From: a virus
Length of the DNA stretch: 43,722 nt
Reading direction: 5' to 3' (one strand)
IMG/VR virus record: IMGVR_UViG_3300037628_000345
Coordinates: 1 to 43,722 of that record
Shown here in pieces: positions 1-8,260 of the stretch (positions are counted from its first letter, which is position 1; each line of letters opens with the position of its first letter). Under the pieces are notes generated by a model. It saw only the letters and a list, made by a program, of their open reading frames with translations. It did no database searches and was not told where the DNA came from. A program made the position numbers and the translations under genes.

Positions 1-89
1 GCTCCACCGCTCCCTCTTTCGCGCCGCCCAAAATCCACTTTGTAATATTCTTTCGTTTGGACAGAAACCCTTACCTATTCACAATCCCC

Positions 90-118
90 TTGACAGTAGC
101 GCATTAGTCTGCTATCCA
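90..118 (+). promoter_or_regulatory. Sigma70-like promoter of the late block, predicted leaderless start
   Basis: A perfect TTGACA at 90-95 is followed by a 17-nt spacer and TATCCA at 113-118. The first late gene starts at 126, only 7 nt after the -10 box, so the expected transcription start falls on or next to the ATG. No Shine-Dalgarno sequence precedes that ATG. Initiation on a leaderless mRNA is inferred from the spacing. Confidence 0.6.
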
Positions 119-125
119 CATTCGT

Positions 126-785
126 ATGACAAAAGAACTCACAAAATTGACAGACGCCAGTGGGAAAGTGGTGTCCATTCCCGTCAGCCTCTCGGATATC
201 CCCCCGGACGATGACAGTCCCCTCTCGGCACTCACTCCGATGATGTTGAAGTGGGTCGAGGGTTTCCTCGCGCTCGCCGGAGAGTATGGTGCCATGACCC
301 GGGCGGCTGAATACGCGGGGTACGCGGAGGGAACCTGGGCAGTCACAGGGTCGAGGCTCCATCGTGATCCCCGGATCACTGCGGTGATCAAGTACCTGGC
401 TGAGAAGAAAGCCCACATTTCTGCCTATGCGGCGATGAGCACCATGGAACAATTGATGCGTACCGGGACTGACGCCATACGGATGAAAGCCGCGAAGGAA
501 CTCCTGGGTCATGCCGGTGTCCTCCTGGCTACGATCCATCAGCACGAGCACACTGTCAAGGACAACAGGGACGAAGAACAGATTGAGAAGTCAATCCAGG
601 AGAAGATGAAAACCCTTGGCCTCGGTGAGATGATTGTCGTCCCGCACAAGAACACTCGCGAGAGCGGGGAACGGAAGGCCAGTCAAGACGAAGGCCCCCC
701 GAAGTGGAAGAGACAACTCATTCCGAACCGGGCACCTACGGAGGAAGAGATTGATGACATGGACTGGATGGATGTAGAAGTATGA
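126..785 (+). CDS. terS: Terminase small subunit
   Basis: A 219-aa protein, first gene of the late block, directly before the large terminase. Residues about 45-95 carry the helix-turn-helix pattern of Terminase_2-type small subunits (GAMTRAAEYAGYAEGTWAV, then SRLHRDPRITAVIKYL), which recognises the packaging site on phage DNA. The rest is helical and highly charged, consistent with oligomerisation and docking to the large subunit. The ATG at 126 lacks a ribosome-binding site but lies 7 nt after a -10 box, which fits a leaderless mRNA. The stop overlaps the next ATG as ATGA. The assignment rests on the HTH pattern, the size and the position; the exact recognition site is unknown. Confidence 0.85.
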   Translation: MTKELTKLTDASGKVVSIPVSLSDIPPDDDSPLSALTPMMLKWVEGFLALAGEYGAMTRAAEYAGYAEGTWAVTGSRLHRDPRITAVIKYLAEKKAHISAYAAMSTMEQLMRTGTDAIRMKAAKELLGHAGVLLATIHQHEHTVKDNRDEEQIEKSIQEKMKTLGLGEMIVVPHKNTRESGERKASQDEGPPKWKRQLIPNRAPTEEEIDDMDWMDVEV

Positions 786-964
786 GAATTTTATTTGCCG
801 CTTGGCTTCTAAAGAAGGAAGTCCTGAAAGAAGAGAATTTTTCTGTGACAGTTGATCTGACTGAGAAGACCCGATGGGCTATTGGGACGCCTTGGCGAAT
901 GACAATGGAACGCTTTCCTGGTAGGAAACGCCCGTGTCCACATTGCGGGAATGGTCGCAAATGA
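782..964 (+). CDS. Small protein between terminase genes
   Basis: A 60-aa ORF joined to both neighbours by ATGA overlaps: its ATG overlaps the terS stop, and its stop overlaps the preferred terL ATG at 961. This tiling is the best evidence that it is translated. The C-terminus has a CPHCGNG half zinc-knuckle and a basic tail. I do not recognise the family. Its position suggests a packaging accessory or a purely coupling role, which is inference. Confidence 0.6.
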   Translation: MRILFAAWLLKKEVLKEENFSVTVDLTEKTRWAIGTPWRMTMERFPGRKRPCPHCGNGRK

Positions 965-2403
965 GTGAGAAGCGCATAAAGAAGCTACAGCAGTTAGAGA
1001 AGGAAATTGATCGCGCTCTCGTAACCAAGCGATACAACAAACTCCGTCACTACGTCCCATACATGAAACAAGTCGAGTTCCACGCAATGGGCGCCTTCAA
1101 GCGCGAACGTCTCCTCATGGCCGGTAACCAGCAAGGCAAGACCTACTGCGGTGGGATGGAGACAGCCTTTCACTTGACTGGTCAGTACCCTGACGATTGG
1201 GTAGGGAGAACCTGGGAGCGTCCTACACATGGCTGGGCCGGGGGTGTGACATCCCTCGCCACCCGAGACATCGTCCAGGCTCAACTCCTGGGGCCGTCCG
1301 AAAGCTGGCCGGACTTCCTCGGTGAGGGAGCGATCCCCAAAGAACACATCGGCAAGTATTCCATGGCGCGGGGCATCCAGAACGCCGTGGACACAGTCTC
1401 GATCAAGCACGTCAGTGGTGGGTGGTCTACACTCTCATTCAAGTCCTACGAGCAAGGCCGGGCCAAGTGGCAGGGCGTGCCCCGGGACTTCATCTGGTTC
1501 GATGAGGAGCCGGACCAGGACATCTACTCCGAAGGACTGGCGCGTGTAACGGCCACGAAGGGCATGGTCTACATGACGTTTACCCCGTTGAAGGGGATGT
1601 CCTCAGTTGTCAAGCGGTTCCTCAATGAGAGCACCGCCGACCGTGGTTACGTCAACATGACGATAGACGACGCGGACCACATTGACCCGGAGGAGCGTCA
1701 ACGCATTATCGACGGTTACGAGGAGTACGAGCGCGACGCACGAATAAAGGGGATACCCATGCTGGGGGAGGGTCGGATCTTCATGACCCCGGAGGAGCAC
1801 ATCACTTGCGACCCCTTCGAGATACCCCGGTACTGGCCGGTTCTGGCTGCACTGGACATCGGGATCGCCCACCCGACAGCCGCAGTCTATATGGCTTGGG
1901 ACAGAGATCTGGATATCATCTACATCATTGGAGAGCACCGCTTGTCCGGCGCCAACATCCCCACGCACGCCTCGGCCATCCGGAGTTGGTCCCCGGACAT
2001 CCCCGTTGCTTGGCCTCACGACGCCCACAGTCGCGACAAGGGTTCCGGGGTCAAGATCTCGCACCAGTACAGGGACGCCGGGCTCAAGATGATGTCGGAA
2101 CATGCCCAGTTCTCAATAGATGAGGGGGGAGGGAACTCGGTCGAGGCCGGGATCTCGGAGATGAATGAGCGCATGAAGACAGGGAAATGGAAGGTTTTCC
2201 GCCCCTGCACGAAGTGGTTTGAGGAATATCGCCTGTACCATCGCAAGGACGGGATGATTGTCAAGGAAGATGATGACTTGCTTTCTGCATCGCGCTACGG
2301 TATGATGATGAAAAGATGCGCGCGACCGTTGACTGATCTCACCGGACGCAGCCGGAAGAAACGAGGCCGAGCAAAGGGTCTCGATTTTGATGTTCTAGGA
2401 TAA
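961..2403 (+). CDS. terL: Terminase large subunit (ATPase-nuclease)
   Basis: A 480-aa DNA-packaging motor. Counting from the ATG at 961, Walker A (GNQQGKT) is at about residues 55-61. Walker B follows as DFIWFDEEP with its catalytic Glu pair, and the coupling motif as TFTP. The C-terminal half is an RNase H-like nuclease with ALDIG, WPHDAHSRDKGSG and the acidic EDDDLLSASRYG segment, expected to cut the concatemer. An upstream in-frame GTG at 934 exists, but the ATG at 961 overlaps the preceding stop (ATGA) and gives the usual N-terminus, so I chose it. The protein works with TerS at the portal vertex. Length and motif order are normal for the family. Confidence 0.95.
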   Translation: MSEKRIKKLQQLEKEIDRALVTKRYNKLRHYVPYMKQVEFHAMGAFKRERLLMAGNQQGKTYCGGMETAFHLTGQYPDDWVGRTWERPTHGWAGGVTSLATRDIVQAQLLGPSESWPDFLGEGAIPKEHIGKYSMARGIQNAVDTVSIKHVSGGWSTLSFKSYEQGRAKWQGVPRDFIWFDEEPDQDIYSEGLARVTATKGMVYMTFTPLKGMSSVVKRFLNESTADRGYVNMTIDDADHIDPEERQRIIDGYEEYERDARIKGIPMLGEGRIFMTPEEHITCDPFEIPRYWPVLAALDIGIAHPTAAVYMAWDRDLDIIYIIGEHRLSGANIPTHASAIRSWSPDIPVAWPHDAHSRDKGSGVKISHQYRDAGLKMMSEHAQFSIDEGGGNSVEAGISEMNERMKTGKWKVFRPCTKWFEEYRLYHRKDGMIVKEDDDLLSASRYGMMMKRCARPLTDLTGRSRKKRGRAKGLDFDVLG

Positions 2404-2414
2404 GGATCTCGCAA

Positions 2415-2690
2415 ATGCCCCACAAAAATACCCTCGGTCAAGCCTTGAAACGCAGAGCCTCTGGTGAAGCAGGACCCGGAAGTCTCATTGATCGGGCCAT
2501 CGACACATCAAGTCCGGGTGAGACGAAGGGTCGCAGTGTAGGTGGGGCCGATGTGTCTGTCCTGTCCGGCTTTCGGTCAGAACCCTCCAATCCTACAAAC
2601 CCGGTGAACGAAGACCGGTCCCGGCAGAAGACCCGCCGTAAGGCAATGGAAGCACTCGGTCGTGGCTTCGGCAATCAAAGGACCCTGTAA
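2415..2690 (+). CDS. Small hypothetical protein between terL and portal
   Basis: A 91-aa protein, rich in Gly, Ser, Arg and Pro and probably disordered, with a basic C-terminus. An AAGGA lies about 9 nt before the ATG. The stop shares bases with the portal start (TAATG), so the two are probably translationally coupled. I do not recognise a family. A packaging or head-assembly accessory is suggested only by position. Confidence 0.6.
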   Translation: MPHKNTLGQALKRRASGEAGPGSLIDRAIDTSSPGETKGRSVGGADVSVLSGFRSEPSNPTNPVNEDRSRQKTRRKAMEALGRGFGNQRTL

Positions 2691-4345
2691 TGGTGACTAT
2701 TCCGGGAATGCAGTCTGAGCGCGACCAAGGTATTGTTGATGGCGTTCTGCACGATCATCGAGAGATGTCAGGTAACCGCACGATCTGGGAAGGCCATTGG
2801 GATGAAATCGCCCGGCGCCTGTGGCCAGAGATGCGCGACACCTTTCGGCCCGGTGAGAACAGAATTGTTCCCGGTGAGAAGAAAACCAATATGCAGTTGG
2901 ACGCCACTCCTCAGATTGCTCTCAATCAGTTTGGTGCTATCCTCGACAGTCTCCTCACACCTCGGAACCAGACCTGGCACAGGATCAATGCGGACAACGA
3001 AGATCTCAACAAAGAACGCCCCGTACAGGAATACTTCGCCGCCGTAAACAAGACCCTCTTTCGGCAACGCTACTCCCCGGAAGCGAACTTCGCCGGGCAG
3101 AACCAACTCGTCTATAAGATGCTTGGCTCCTTCGGGACCGGAACCATGTTCGTAGACGGAGCAATCAGTGGCCGGGGCCTGCGGTACAAGTCCGTCCCCA
3201 TCGGGGAAACATACTTCAGGGAGAACCATCAGGGCATCGTAGATACCGTGCTTCGGTATTATGCCCTCAGTGGCCATGCGGCAATGTCCGAGTTCGGCAA
3301 CCGTCTGCCTGCGGATCTTCGAGAGCAAGCGGGCAAACAGAAAGAGAAGCTGTTCTACTTCATCAACCTGGTTCAGCCCAACAAAGATCTTGATCCCCAG
3401 CGCCTGGATGCGAAGGGTATGGCTTTCGAGAGTATCACAATTTCCGTGGACAAGAAGTGGCTTCTGCGCGAAGGGGGTTTCCATACCTTCCCCTACGCTG
3501 CGACACGCTACGAACAGATCCCGAATGAGACATATGGTCGGTCGCCTGCGATGATGGCACTGCCCGCAATCAAGACCCTCATGGCACAGAAGAGTACGAT
3601 CCTGAAGCAGGGACACCGGACGGTAGACCCGGTCCTCCTGGCCCATGACGACGGAGTGATCGACGGAGTGGACCTGACCCCGGGCGCCGTGAACTATGGT
3701 GGCGTGGATGCTGCCGGGCGAGCCCTCATTCAGACCCTGCCAGTTGGTCGAGTAGACATCGGTAAAGAGATGATGGACGACGAGAGGGAGATGATTAACG
3801 CTGCCTTCCTCGTGCATCTGTTCCAGATCCTGACTGAAACTCCGCGCATGACAGCAACGGAAGTCATTGAGAGGACCCGGGAGAAGGGAATTCTTTTGGC
3901 CCCGACCGTCGGTGCACAGCAGGACGGATACCTTGGGCCGCTGATTGATCGTGAGATCGACCTTCTGAACCAACAAGGATTACTGCCGGAACTCCCGGGC
4001 GTCCTGGTTGAAGCCGAGGGTGAGTATGTCATCAAGTACGACAGCCCCCTGTCCCGTGTGATGCGGGCAGAAGAAGCCTCCGGGTTTATCCGCACACTGG
4101 AAATGGTCCTGCCGATGGTCAATACGACGGGTGATATCAGTCCCCTCGATCACTTTGACATGGATACCATCACACCCGAGATCGCGGATATCCAGGCCAT
4201 GCCGGTTAACTGGATCACGGACCCCGAAGTCGTTGCGGCGAAGCGACAAGCTCGGGCCGAACAAGCGGAACGTGAAGAAGACATTTCTGCGGCGCCTGGT
4301 GCTGCCGCCCTTATGAATGCCTCAGGCAAACAAGGAGCCGCGTAG
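2690..4345 (+). CDS. Portal (head-to-tail connecting) protein
   Basis: A 551-aa protein of the T7 gp8-like head-tail connector family, which forms the dodecameric ring through which DNA is packaged and ejected. Supporting motifs are WPEMRDTF near residue 45, LDSLLTPRNQTWHRI near residue 85, and the family signature PRMTATEVIERTREKG near residue 387, followed by LGPLIDREIDLLNQQGLLP. The C-terminal tail is Ala- and Glu-rich. It follows the terminase and precedes scaffold and capsid, as in other podoviruses. A related MTATEV motif occurs out of frame in the primase-polymerase gene at about 37.36 and 37.55 kb. Confidence 0.93.
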   Translation: MVTIPGMQSERDQGIVDGVLHDHREMSGNRTIWEGHWDEIARRLWPEMRDTFRPGENRIVPGEKKTNMQLDATPQIALNQFGAILDSLLTPRNQTWHRINADNEDLNKERPVQEYFAAVNKTLFRQRYSPEANFAGQNQLVYKMLGSFGTGTMFVDGAISGRGLRYKSVPIGETYFRENHQGIVDTVLRYYALSGHAAMSEFGNRLPADLREQAGKQKEKLFYFINLVQPNKDLDPQRLDAKGMAFESITISVDKKWLLREGGFHTFPYAATRYEQIPNETYGRSPAMMALPAIKTLMAQKSTILKQGHRTVDPVLLAHDDGVIDGVDLTPGAVNYGGVDAAGRALIQTLPVGRVDIGKEMMDDEREMINAAFLVHLFQILTETPRMTATEVIERTREKGILLAPTVGAQQDGYLGPLIDREIDLLNQQGLLPELPGVLVEAEGEYVIKYDSPLSRVMRAEEASGFIRTLEMVLPMVNTTGDISPLDHFDMDTITPEIADIQAMPVNWITDPEVVAAKRQARAEQAEREEDISAAPGAAALMNASGKQGAA

Positions 4346-4346
4346 G

Positions 4347-4607
4347 ATGAATACTCTGGAGAGAGAACAGAAGGGCCGGGCTTTGCTTGGTCGGCGCAAA
4401 CGATCCTACAAAATGACACTTGGAGCGCCCGCAGGCGACGCTGCCCTTCGGGACTTGGCAAAGTTCTGTAGAGCACATGGAACCACTTTTCACCCCGATC
4501 AACCTACCTCGGACAAGCTTCAGGGACGCAGGGAAGTATGGCTCAGAATTCAGAGCTTTCTCAATTTGACTGACGAAGAACTTTGGAACCTTTATGGAGG
4601 AAATTGA
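4347..4607 (+). CDS. Bbp19-like small protein
   Basis: An 86-aa protein starting at the ATG 4347, which has AAGGAG 9 nt upstream; a longer reading from 4317 overlaps the portal and is less likely. The pattern LRDLAKFCRAHGTTF, then GRREVWLRIQSFLNLTDEELWNLYGG, matches the small Bbp19-type family found between portal and scaffold in many podoviruses. The function is not established; a structural or assembly role is inferred from position. Confidence 0.8.
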   Translation: MNTLEREQKGRALLGRRKRSYKMTLGAPAGDAALRDLAKFCRAHGTTFHPDQPTSDKLQGRREVWLRIQSFLNLTDEELWNLYGGN

Positions 4608-4609
4608 CT

Positions 4610-5452
4610 ATGCCTGATGATGTAACACCACCAGTAACCCCACCCGTAACTCCGCCTGTAACCCCACCGGTTACTCCGCCCGCTGCGGCTTGGCACGAAG
4701 GCTACACTGAAGACGACAGGGGCTGGATTAACAATCGCGGCTGGGATGCCCTCTCGGTACAAGATGCCAACGCACAGCTCCTGAAGGGCTTCCGCAATAT
4801 GGAAAGCACTCTCGGTGTGCCCCACGACCAAGTCATCAAACTCCCGACCGACCGCAAGGCCGATGGTGCCATGGACGAAGTTTACACGAAGCTCGGCAGG
4901 CCAAACGAAGCCAAAGGCTACGAACTCAACGTCGGCGCCGATGACAAGACCGGGATCTCGGACTGGGCGCGAGACGCCTTCCACAAGGCCGGTCTCAGTC
5001 AGGATCAAGGGTCTGCCGTCTATGACAGTCTTGGTGCCTTCCTGACGGACATCATGACCAAAGCGGACGGTGAAGCCGGGATCGCGCTGGCTGCGGATAA
5101 GGAGAAGCTCAAGACCGAATGGGGTTCGACATATGAGGCGAACCTGGCCAGGGCGCAAGATACCGCTCGCAAGTTCGGGATTGACGCGGAAACAGTCGCG
5201 GCTTTCGAAGAAGCAGCGGGCTTCCCGAAGGTTATGGAAATGTTCGTCAAGATCGGTACAGCTATCGGTGAGGACAAATATGTCAGTGGAGGAGTTAACG
5301 ACTTTGGCCCTGGATACCCGACGACCCCTGCCGGTGCGAAAAGTAAAATTGCTGAACTCAAGCGTGACAAGGCTTTCGTCGGTCGATATCTGGCTGGTGA
5401 AGCCGAAGCAAATAACTTCTTGACAAATTTGCAGATTATTGAAAATTCCTGA
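4610..5452 (+). CDS. Putative scaffolding protein
   Basis: A 280-aa acidic, mostly helical protein directly upstream of the major capsid gene, the usual place of the scaffold that guides procapsid assembly and then leaves. The start at 4610 has GGAGG 9 nt upstream. The N-terminus has a VTPP repeat of five 12-nt units, probably a flexible extension. The C-terminal part has a helical, charged segment (AKSKIAELKRDKAFVGRYLAGE) resembling the capsid-binding tails of podovirus scaffolds. Identification rests on position and composition. Confidence 0.7.
   Translation: MPDDVTPPVTPPVTPPVTPPVTPPAAAWHEGYTEDDRGWINNRGWDALSVQDANAQLLKGFRNMESTLGVPHDQVIKLPTDRKADGAMDEVYTKLGRPNEAKGYELNVGADDKTGISDWARDAFHKAGLSQDQGSAVYDSLGAFLTDIMTKADGEAGIALAADKEKLKTEWGSTYEANLARAQDTARKFGIDAETVAAFEEAAGFPKVMEMFVKIGTAIGEDKYVSGGVNDFGPGYPTTPAGAKSKIAELKRDKAFVGRYLAGEAEANNFLTNLQIIENS
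4622..4681 (+). repeat. Five 12-nt tandem repeats encoding VTPP
   Basis: Five consecutive 12-nt units of the form GTAACNCCNCCN encode Val-Thr-Pro-Pro repeats at the N-terminus of the putative scaffold. Units differ mainly at third codon positions, so the amino-acid repeat is kept while the DNA has diverged. Confidence 0.9.
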
Positions 5453-5458
5453 CAGGGG

Positions 5459-5487
5459 TTGACACGCAATAATCTTTCGTGTAGTCT
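5459..5487 (+). promoter_or_regulatory. Sigma70-like promoter before the capsid gene
   Basis: TTGACA at 5459-5464, a 17-nt spacer and TAGTCT at 5482-5487. The predicted start near 5494 gives a leader of about 100 nt. The left arm of a perfect 11-bp inverted repeat overlaps the -10 box, so a bound protein could occlude the promoter. Confidence 0.5.
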
Positions 5488-5536
5488 CTTGCGTGAAACC
5501 TGGTAACCCCGATAGGGTCAGGCTTACGCAAGAGAC
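5484..5536 (+). promoter_or_regulatory. Nested stem-loop upstream of the major capsid gene
   Basis: GTCTCTTGCGT at 5484-5494 pairs perfectly with ACGCAAGAGAC at 5526-5536. Inside it, CCTG pairs with CAGG and ACCC with GGGT around a CGATA loop. No T-run follows, so it is not a standard terminator. On read-through transcripts it would be a strong RNA hairpin (processing or stabilising site); at the DNA level it may be an operator. Confidence 0.7.
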
Positions 5537-5592
5537 CTCCGGTTTTCCGGGCAACGGCTCGAACCCCTTGAATTTTATGCAAAGGATCGGCC

Positions 5593-6477
5593 ATGTCCGC
5601 CAATATTCCCACACATTTCGTGAGCCAATTCTCTACTCTTATTGAATTGCTGCTCCAGCAAAAGGGCTCCAAGCTCCGGGGTAACGTCCGCACGGGCACC
5701 CATGAGGGCAAACAAGCCTCTCCAGTTAATCAATTCGGTGCAATTACTGCGCAGGCTCCCGCCGGTCGCTTCGCCCCGAAGAACCGCACAGACGCTCCTG
5801 CCGCTCGTCGGTGGGTCTTCCCGCAGGACAAAGAGATCGACCAGCTTCTGGATGATTTCGATATGCTCCGCTTGATTGAAGACCCGAAGGGTGCTTATTC
5901 GGAACTTGCTTCTCACGCTATCGGTCGCGCTTATGACGACGCAATCATCGACGCTGCCCTCGGTACTTCGAATACCGGTGAAACTGGTTCTGGTACGGAA
6001 GCCTTCGACAGCACGAACTTCCAGGTCGCAGTCGATTTCGGCGCTTCTTCGGATGTCGGTCTCACGGTGGCCAAGCTTGTTGAAGCCCGGCGCAAGATGC
6101 GCGGCGCGGAAGTTGATCTTGAAGGTGACCCGCTGACGCTGATTATCAGCGAAAATCAGGAAGCTGATTTGCTCAACCAGATCGAAATTGTTTCGACGGA
6201 CTTCAATGCGAAGCCGGTTCTGGTTGATGGCAATTTGGTCAAGTTCCTGAACTTCGACATCATCGTCTCGACCCGTCTCGATGTTGCCTCCAGTCATCGC
6301 TCTTGTATCGCTTATGCCAAGTCTGGCATGTATCTCGGTCTGTGGCGCGATATTCAAACGCGGGTTTCCATCCGGAATGACTTGTCGTCCGAGCCTTGGG
6401 ACCTGTACAGCAACGCGACTTTCGGCGCCACCCGCCTTGAACAAGGCAAGGTCGTCGAGATCCTCGCACAAGAGTAA
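5593..6477 (+). CDS. Major capsid protein
   Basis: A 294-aa protein in the expected place after the scaffold, with AAAGGA before the ATG, its own promoter and a structured leader. The sequence fits podovirus capsid proteins of the HK97 fold: a flexible N-terminal arm, a P-domain with helix and acidic segment (EIDQLLDDFDMLRLIEDPKG), the spine helix (LTVAKLVEARRKMRG), LTLIISENQEADLL, and a C-terminal strand region (YAKSGMYLGLWRDIQTRVSIRNDL). A highly expressed product is expected. Confidence comes from gene order plus this pattern. Confidence 0.88.
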   Translation: MSANIPTHFVSQFSTLIELLLQQKGSKLRGNVRTGTHEGKQASPVNQFGAITAQAPAGRFAPKNRTDAPAARRWVFPQDKEIDQLLDDFDMLRLIEDPKGAYSELASHAIGRAYDDAIIDAALGTSNTGETGSGTEAFDSTNFQVAVDFGASSDVGLTVAKLVEARRKMRGAEVDLEGDPLTLIISENQEADLLNQIEIVSTDFNAKPVLVDGNLVKFLNFDIIVSTRLDVASSHRSCIAYAKSGMYLGLWRDIQTRVSIRNDLSSEPWDLYSNATFGATRLEQGKVVEILAQE

Positions 6478-6491
6478 TCTCCAGGGTGAAG

Positions 6492-6529
6492 GGATCGGGA
6501 TGAGATGAAACTCTCCCGGTCCTAGATCC
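6492..6529 (+). promoter_or_regulatory. Stem-loop between capsid gene and next gene
   Basis: CGGGA, a bulged T and GAG pair with CTC and TCCCG around an ATGAAA loop, and GGATC/GATCC forms an outer stem. No U-tract follows, so a processing or stability element is more likely than a terminator. It sits in the 73-bp gap after the capsid gene. Confidence 0.5.
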
Positions 6530-6550
6530 TGAAACGTAAGGAAATGTCTA

Positions 6551-7066
6551 ATGTCAAGTGTTCTTTCTGACCTTATCACAAACCGCGACGCTACTCCGGT
6601 TGTACGTGATAACTCCAGCCAACTCGGCGGATTTATGCGCGAAACCATTGCACAAGTTGACAGTGATGCCGACACCGCAGTTACCGTCAACTTCATCATG
6701 ATGGCTATCCCATCAAATGCCCGGCTCACTTCGCTTGCTATCCGTCACGCGGAAGCTGCGACTACCGGCCAGGGCAACATTGGTATCGCTCGGCTGGTTG
6801 ATGGTGTCTATACATTTACGGGCGGCGACGCTGACCGGTTCGCATCCGCTTATGACTTCGACGACACTGGTACGGCTACGAATGCCTGGGTCGAGGTTCT
6901 GTTCGAGAGCACGACGGTTACGGAAGCTTTGGCGCTTCTCCCTCTCTGGGGTATGCTTGGTCTCTCTGCGGACCCGGGCGAAGATCTGTATATCGCCATT
7001 GATGTGAGTGAAATTTTCTCCGGCGGTCCCACGAGCATCTCAATGCGCGCACAGTACGCCTACTAA
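6551..7066 (+). CDS. Putative capsid decoration or structural protein
   Basis: A 171-aa protein directly after the major capsid gene, with AAGGA 8 nt before the ATG. It is predicted to be beta-rich, with alternating hydrophobic residues and many Thr, Ala and Asp. It lacks a signal peptide and membrane segments. I do not recognise the family by motif. The position between capsid and tail genes, and a flanking RNA hairpin on each side, suggest a well-expressed virion component such as a head decoration protein (inference). Confidence 0.6.
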   Translation: MSSVLSDLITNRDATPVVRDNSSQLGGFMRETIAQVDSDADTAVTVNFIMMAIPSNARLTSLAIRHAEAATTGQGNIGIARLVDGVYTFTGGDADRFASAYDFDDTGTATNAWVEVLFESTTVTEALALLPLWGMLGLSADPGEDLYIAIDVSEIFSGGPTSISMRAQYAY

Positions 7067-7071
7067 CAACC

Positions 7072-7154
7072 CTCGTCGTACTAGAGACGAGAAACAGGTC
7101 CCTGCTTGAGCGGGTGACTGCTGAGAACCCGGGAGGGTGAGAAAAGCAGGGACC
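7072..7154 (+). promoter_or_regulatory. Two adjacent stem-loops in a 109-bp gap
   Basis: CTCGTC at 7072-7077 pairs with GACGAG at 7086-7091. Next, GGTCCCTGCTT at 7097-7107 pairs perfectly with AAGCAGGGACC at 7144-7154 and encloses an inner CGGGT/ACCCG stem. The 11-bp outer stem with a nested inner stem mirrors the element at 5484-5536. No U-run follows. Confidence 0.7.
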
Positions 7155-7175
7155 ACCTAATTACGAGGAACACTC

Positions 7176-7361
7176 ATGGCAGACAGATTTTATGGAGTAG
7201 ACAGGGGCGAGAGTAAAGCAACACTCGCTACATCCACGACCGGTAAGGATGTCGAAGCCGTCATTGACGACGCCGTCAGCCTCACAAAGCTCGACAAGAT
7301 CACGGCGCTGGAAAAAATCATCAAGGCGGTCAAAGAAGACATCGTCGTAACGGACATTTAA
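7176..7361 (+). CDS. Small hypothetical virion-region protein
   Basis: A 61-aa protein with GAGGA 7 nt before the ATG. It is acidic and has a helical C-terminal half (LDKITALEKIIKAVKEDI). It is separated from the next ATG by 3 nt. The family is not recognised; a head or fibre accessory role is suggested by the neighbours only. Confidence 0.6.
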   Translation: MADRFYGVDRGESKATLATSTTGKDVEAVIDDAVSLTKLDKITALEKIIKAVKEDIVVTDI

Positions 7362-7364
7362 ATC

Positions 7365-7646
7365 ATGGCTCTACAATGGTCCGCAGTACTTATGGAAGAC
7401 GGTGATGACAACACTGGCGACGCGTTCCCTTGGCCGGGTGGTATTCTTAGCATCTCGGCATCTGGAACAGTTGTAGCAGGTGTTGCTATTGAACGGCAGG
7501 ACGGGAACGGAGCTTGGGTTCCTATCGCCTCTCTGGCCCACACCGCCGTTGGTATCAAGAATGATTTTGTACCCGCCGGACCAATCCGGGCAGTAGATAC
7601 TGGCGGGACTTTAGTCTACGTCTACGCGATGAGGGTTATCACATAG
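7365..7646 (+). CDS. Small hypothetical beta-rich protein
   Basis: A 93-aa protein, predicted mostly beta-strand (ISASGTVVAGVAIERQDGNG). It follows the preceding small gene by 3 nt, so coupling is likely; no strong ribosome-binding site is seen. Its location just before the gatekeeper gene suggests a minor structural protein. The family is not recognised. Confidence 0.6.
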   Translation: MALQWSAVLMEDGDDNTGDAFPWPGGILSISASGTVVAGVAIERQDGNGAWVPIASLAHTAVGIKNDFVPAGPIRAVDTGGTLVYVYAMRVIT

Positions 7647-7660
7647 AAGGATGATGCACC

Positions 7661-8260
7661 ATGGTAAGTGCCGTAGACATTGCAAATCGGGCGCTCCAAA
7701 AGGTCGGTGTATCGAGACGGATAAGTACCCTCGACGACCCTTCCCAAGAAGCCAAGGCCGTCAAGAATTGTTACGAAAGTCTTCGTGACGAAGAACTCCA
7801 GAAAAATGTTTGGGTTTTCTCTGTCGTGCGCATCGAGATCGCAGCCGACACGGCCACCCCCACCTGGGGCCGGTTCTTCCAATATCAACTCCCAGAGAAT
7901 TACTTGCGCCGGGCGCCGACGACCCCCCTATTCAGTCTTCGTAAGGATGACTTTCTCAGAGAGGGGCGTAAGATCCTGTCTGATGAGATTTCTCCCTTGC
8001 AACTCAGATATGTCCGAAGTGACGCGCCTCCTGAACAGTACGATCCTCAGTTCGCCGGGGCTCTCGCAGCGCGTATCGCGATTGAGATCGTCGAAGAGTT
8101 GACGCAGTCCAATACGAAAAAGGACAACCTGGAAAGCAGCTATCTTTTCCACATCCAGAGTGCCCGCAAAGCGAACGGGATCGAAAAGGCCCCGACGATG
8201 CCTCAGCGCGATAGCTGGGAAACAGTGCGGTCTGATGGGACACTCCGGGGGGATTGGTAA
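7661..8260 (+). CDS. Tail tubular protein A-like gatekeeper
   Basis: A 199-aa protein with AAGGA before the ATG. The N-terminal pattern AVDIANRALQKVGVSRRISTLDD, then EAKAVKNCYESLRDEELQKNVWVF, is typical of T7 gp11-type tubular proteins and related head-tail adaptors, which sit under the portal and close the head after packaging. WGRFFQYQLPENYLRR further matches the conserved centre of this family. Its stop overlaps the start of the next gene (TAATG at 8258-8262), pairing gatekeeper and nozzle as in T7-like phages. Confidence 0.85.
   Translation: MVSAVDIANRALQKVGVSRRISTLDDPSQEAKAVKNCYESLRDEELQKNVWVFSVVRIEIAADTATPTWGRFFQYQLPENYLRRAPTTPLFSLRKDDFLREGRKILSDEISPLQLRYVRSDAPPEQYDPQFAGALAARIAIEIVEELTQSNTKKDNLESSYLFHIQSARKANGIEKAPTMPQRDSWETVRSDGTLRGDW

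Noticed and set aside
2768-3976. Minus-strand ORF of 402 codons antisense to the portal gene
   Set aside because: Codon use mirrors the portal frame, with no start signal and no recognisable motif.
5575-6729. Minus-strand ORF of 384 codons antisense to the major capsid gene
   Set aside because: It covers a confident capsid gene and the adjoining gap, and has no start signal or motif.
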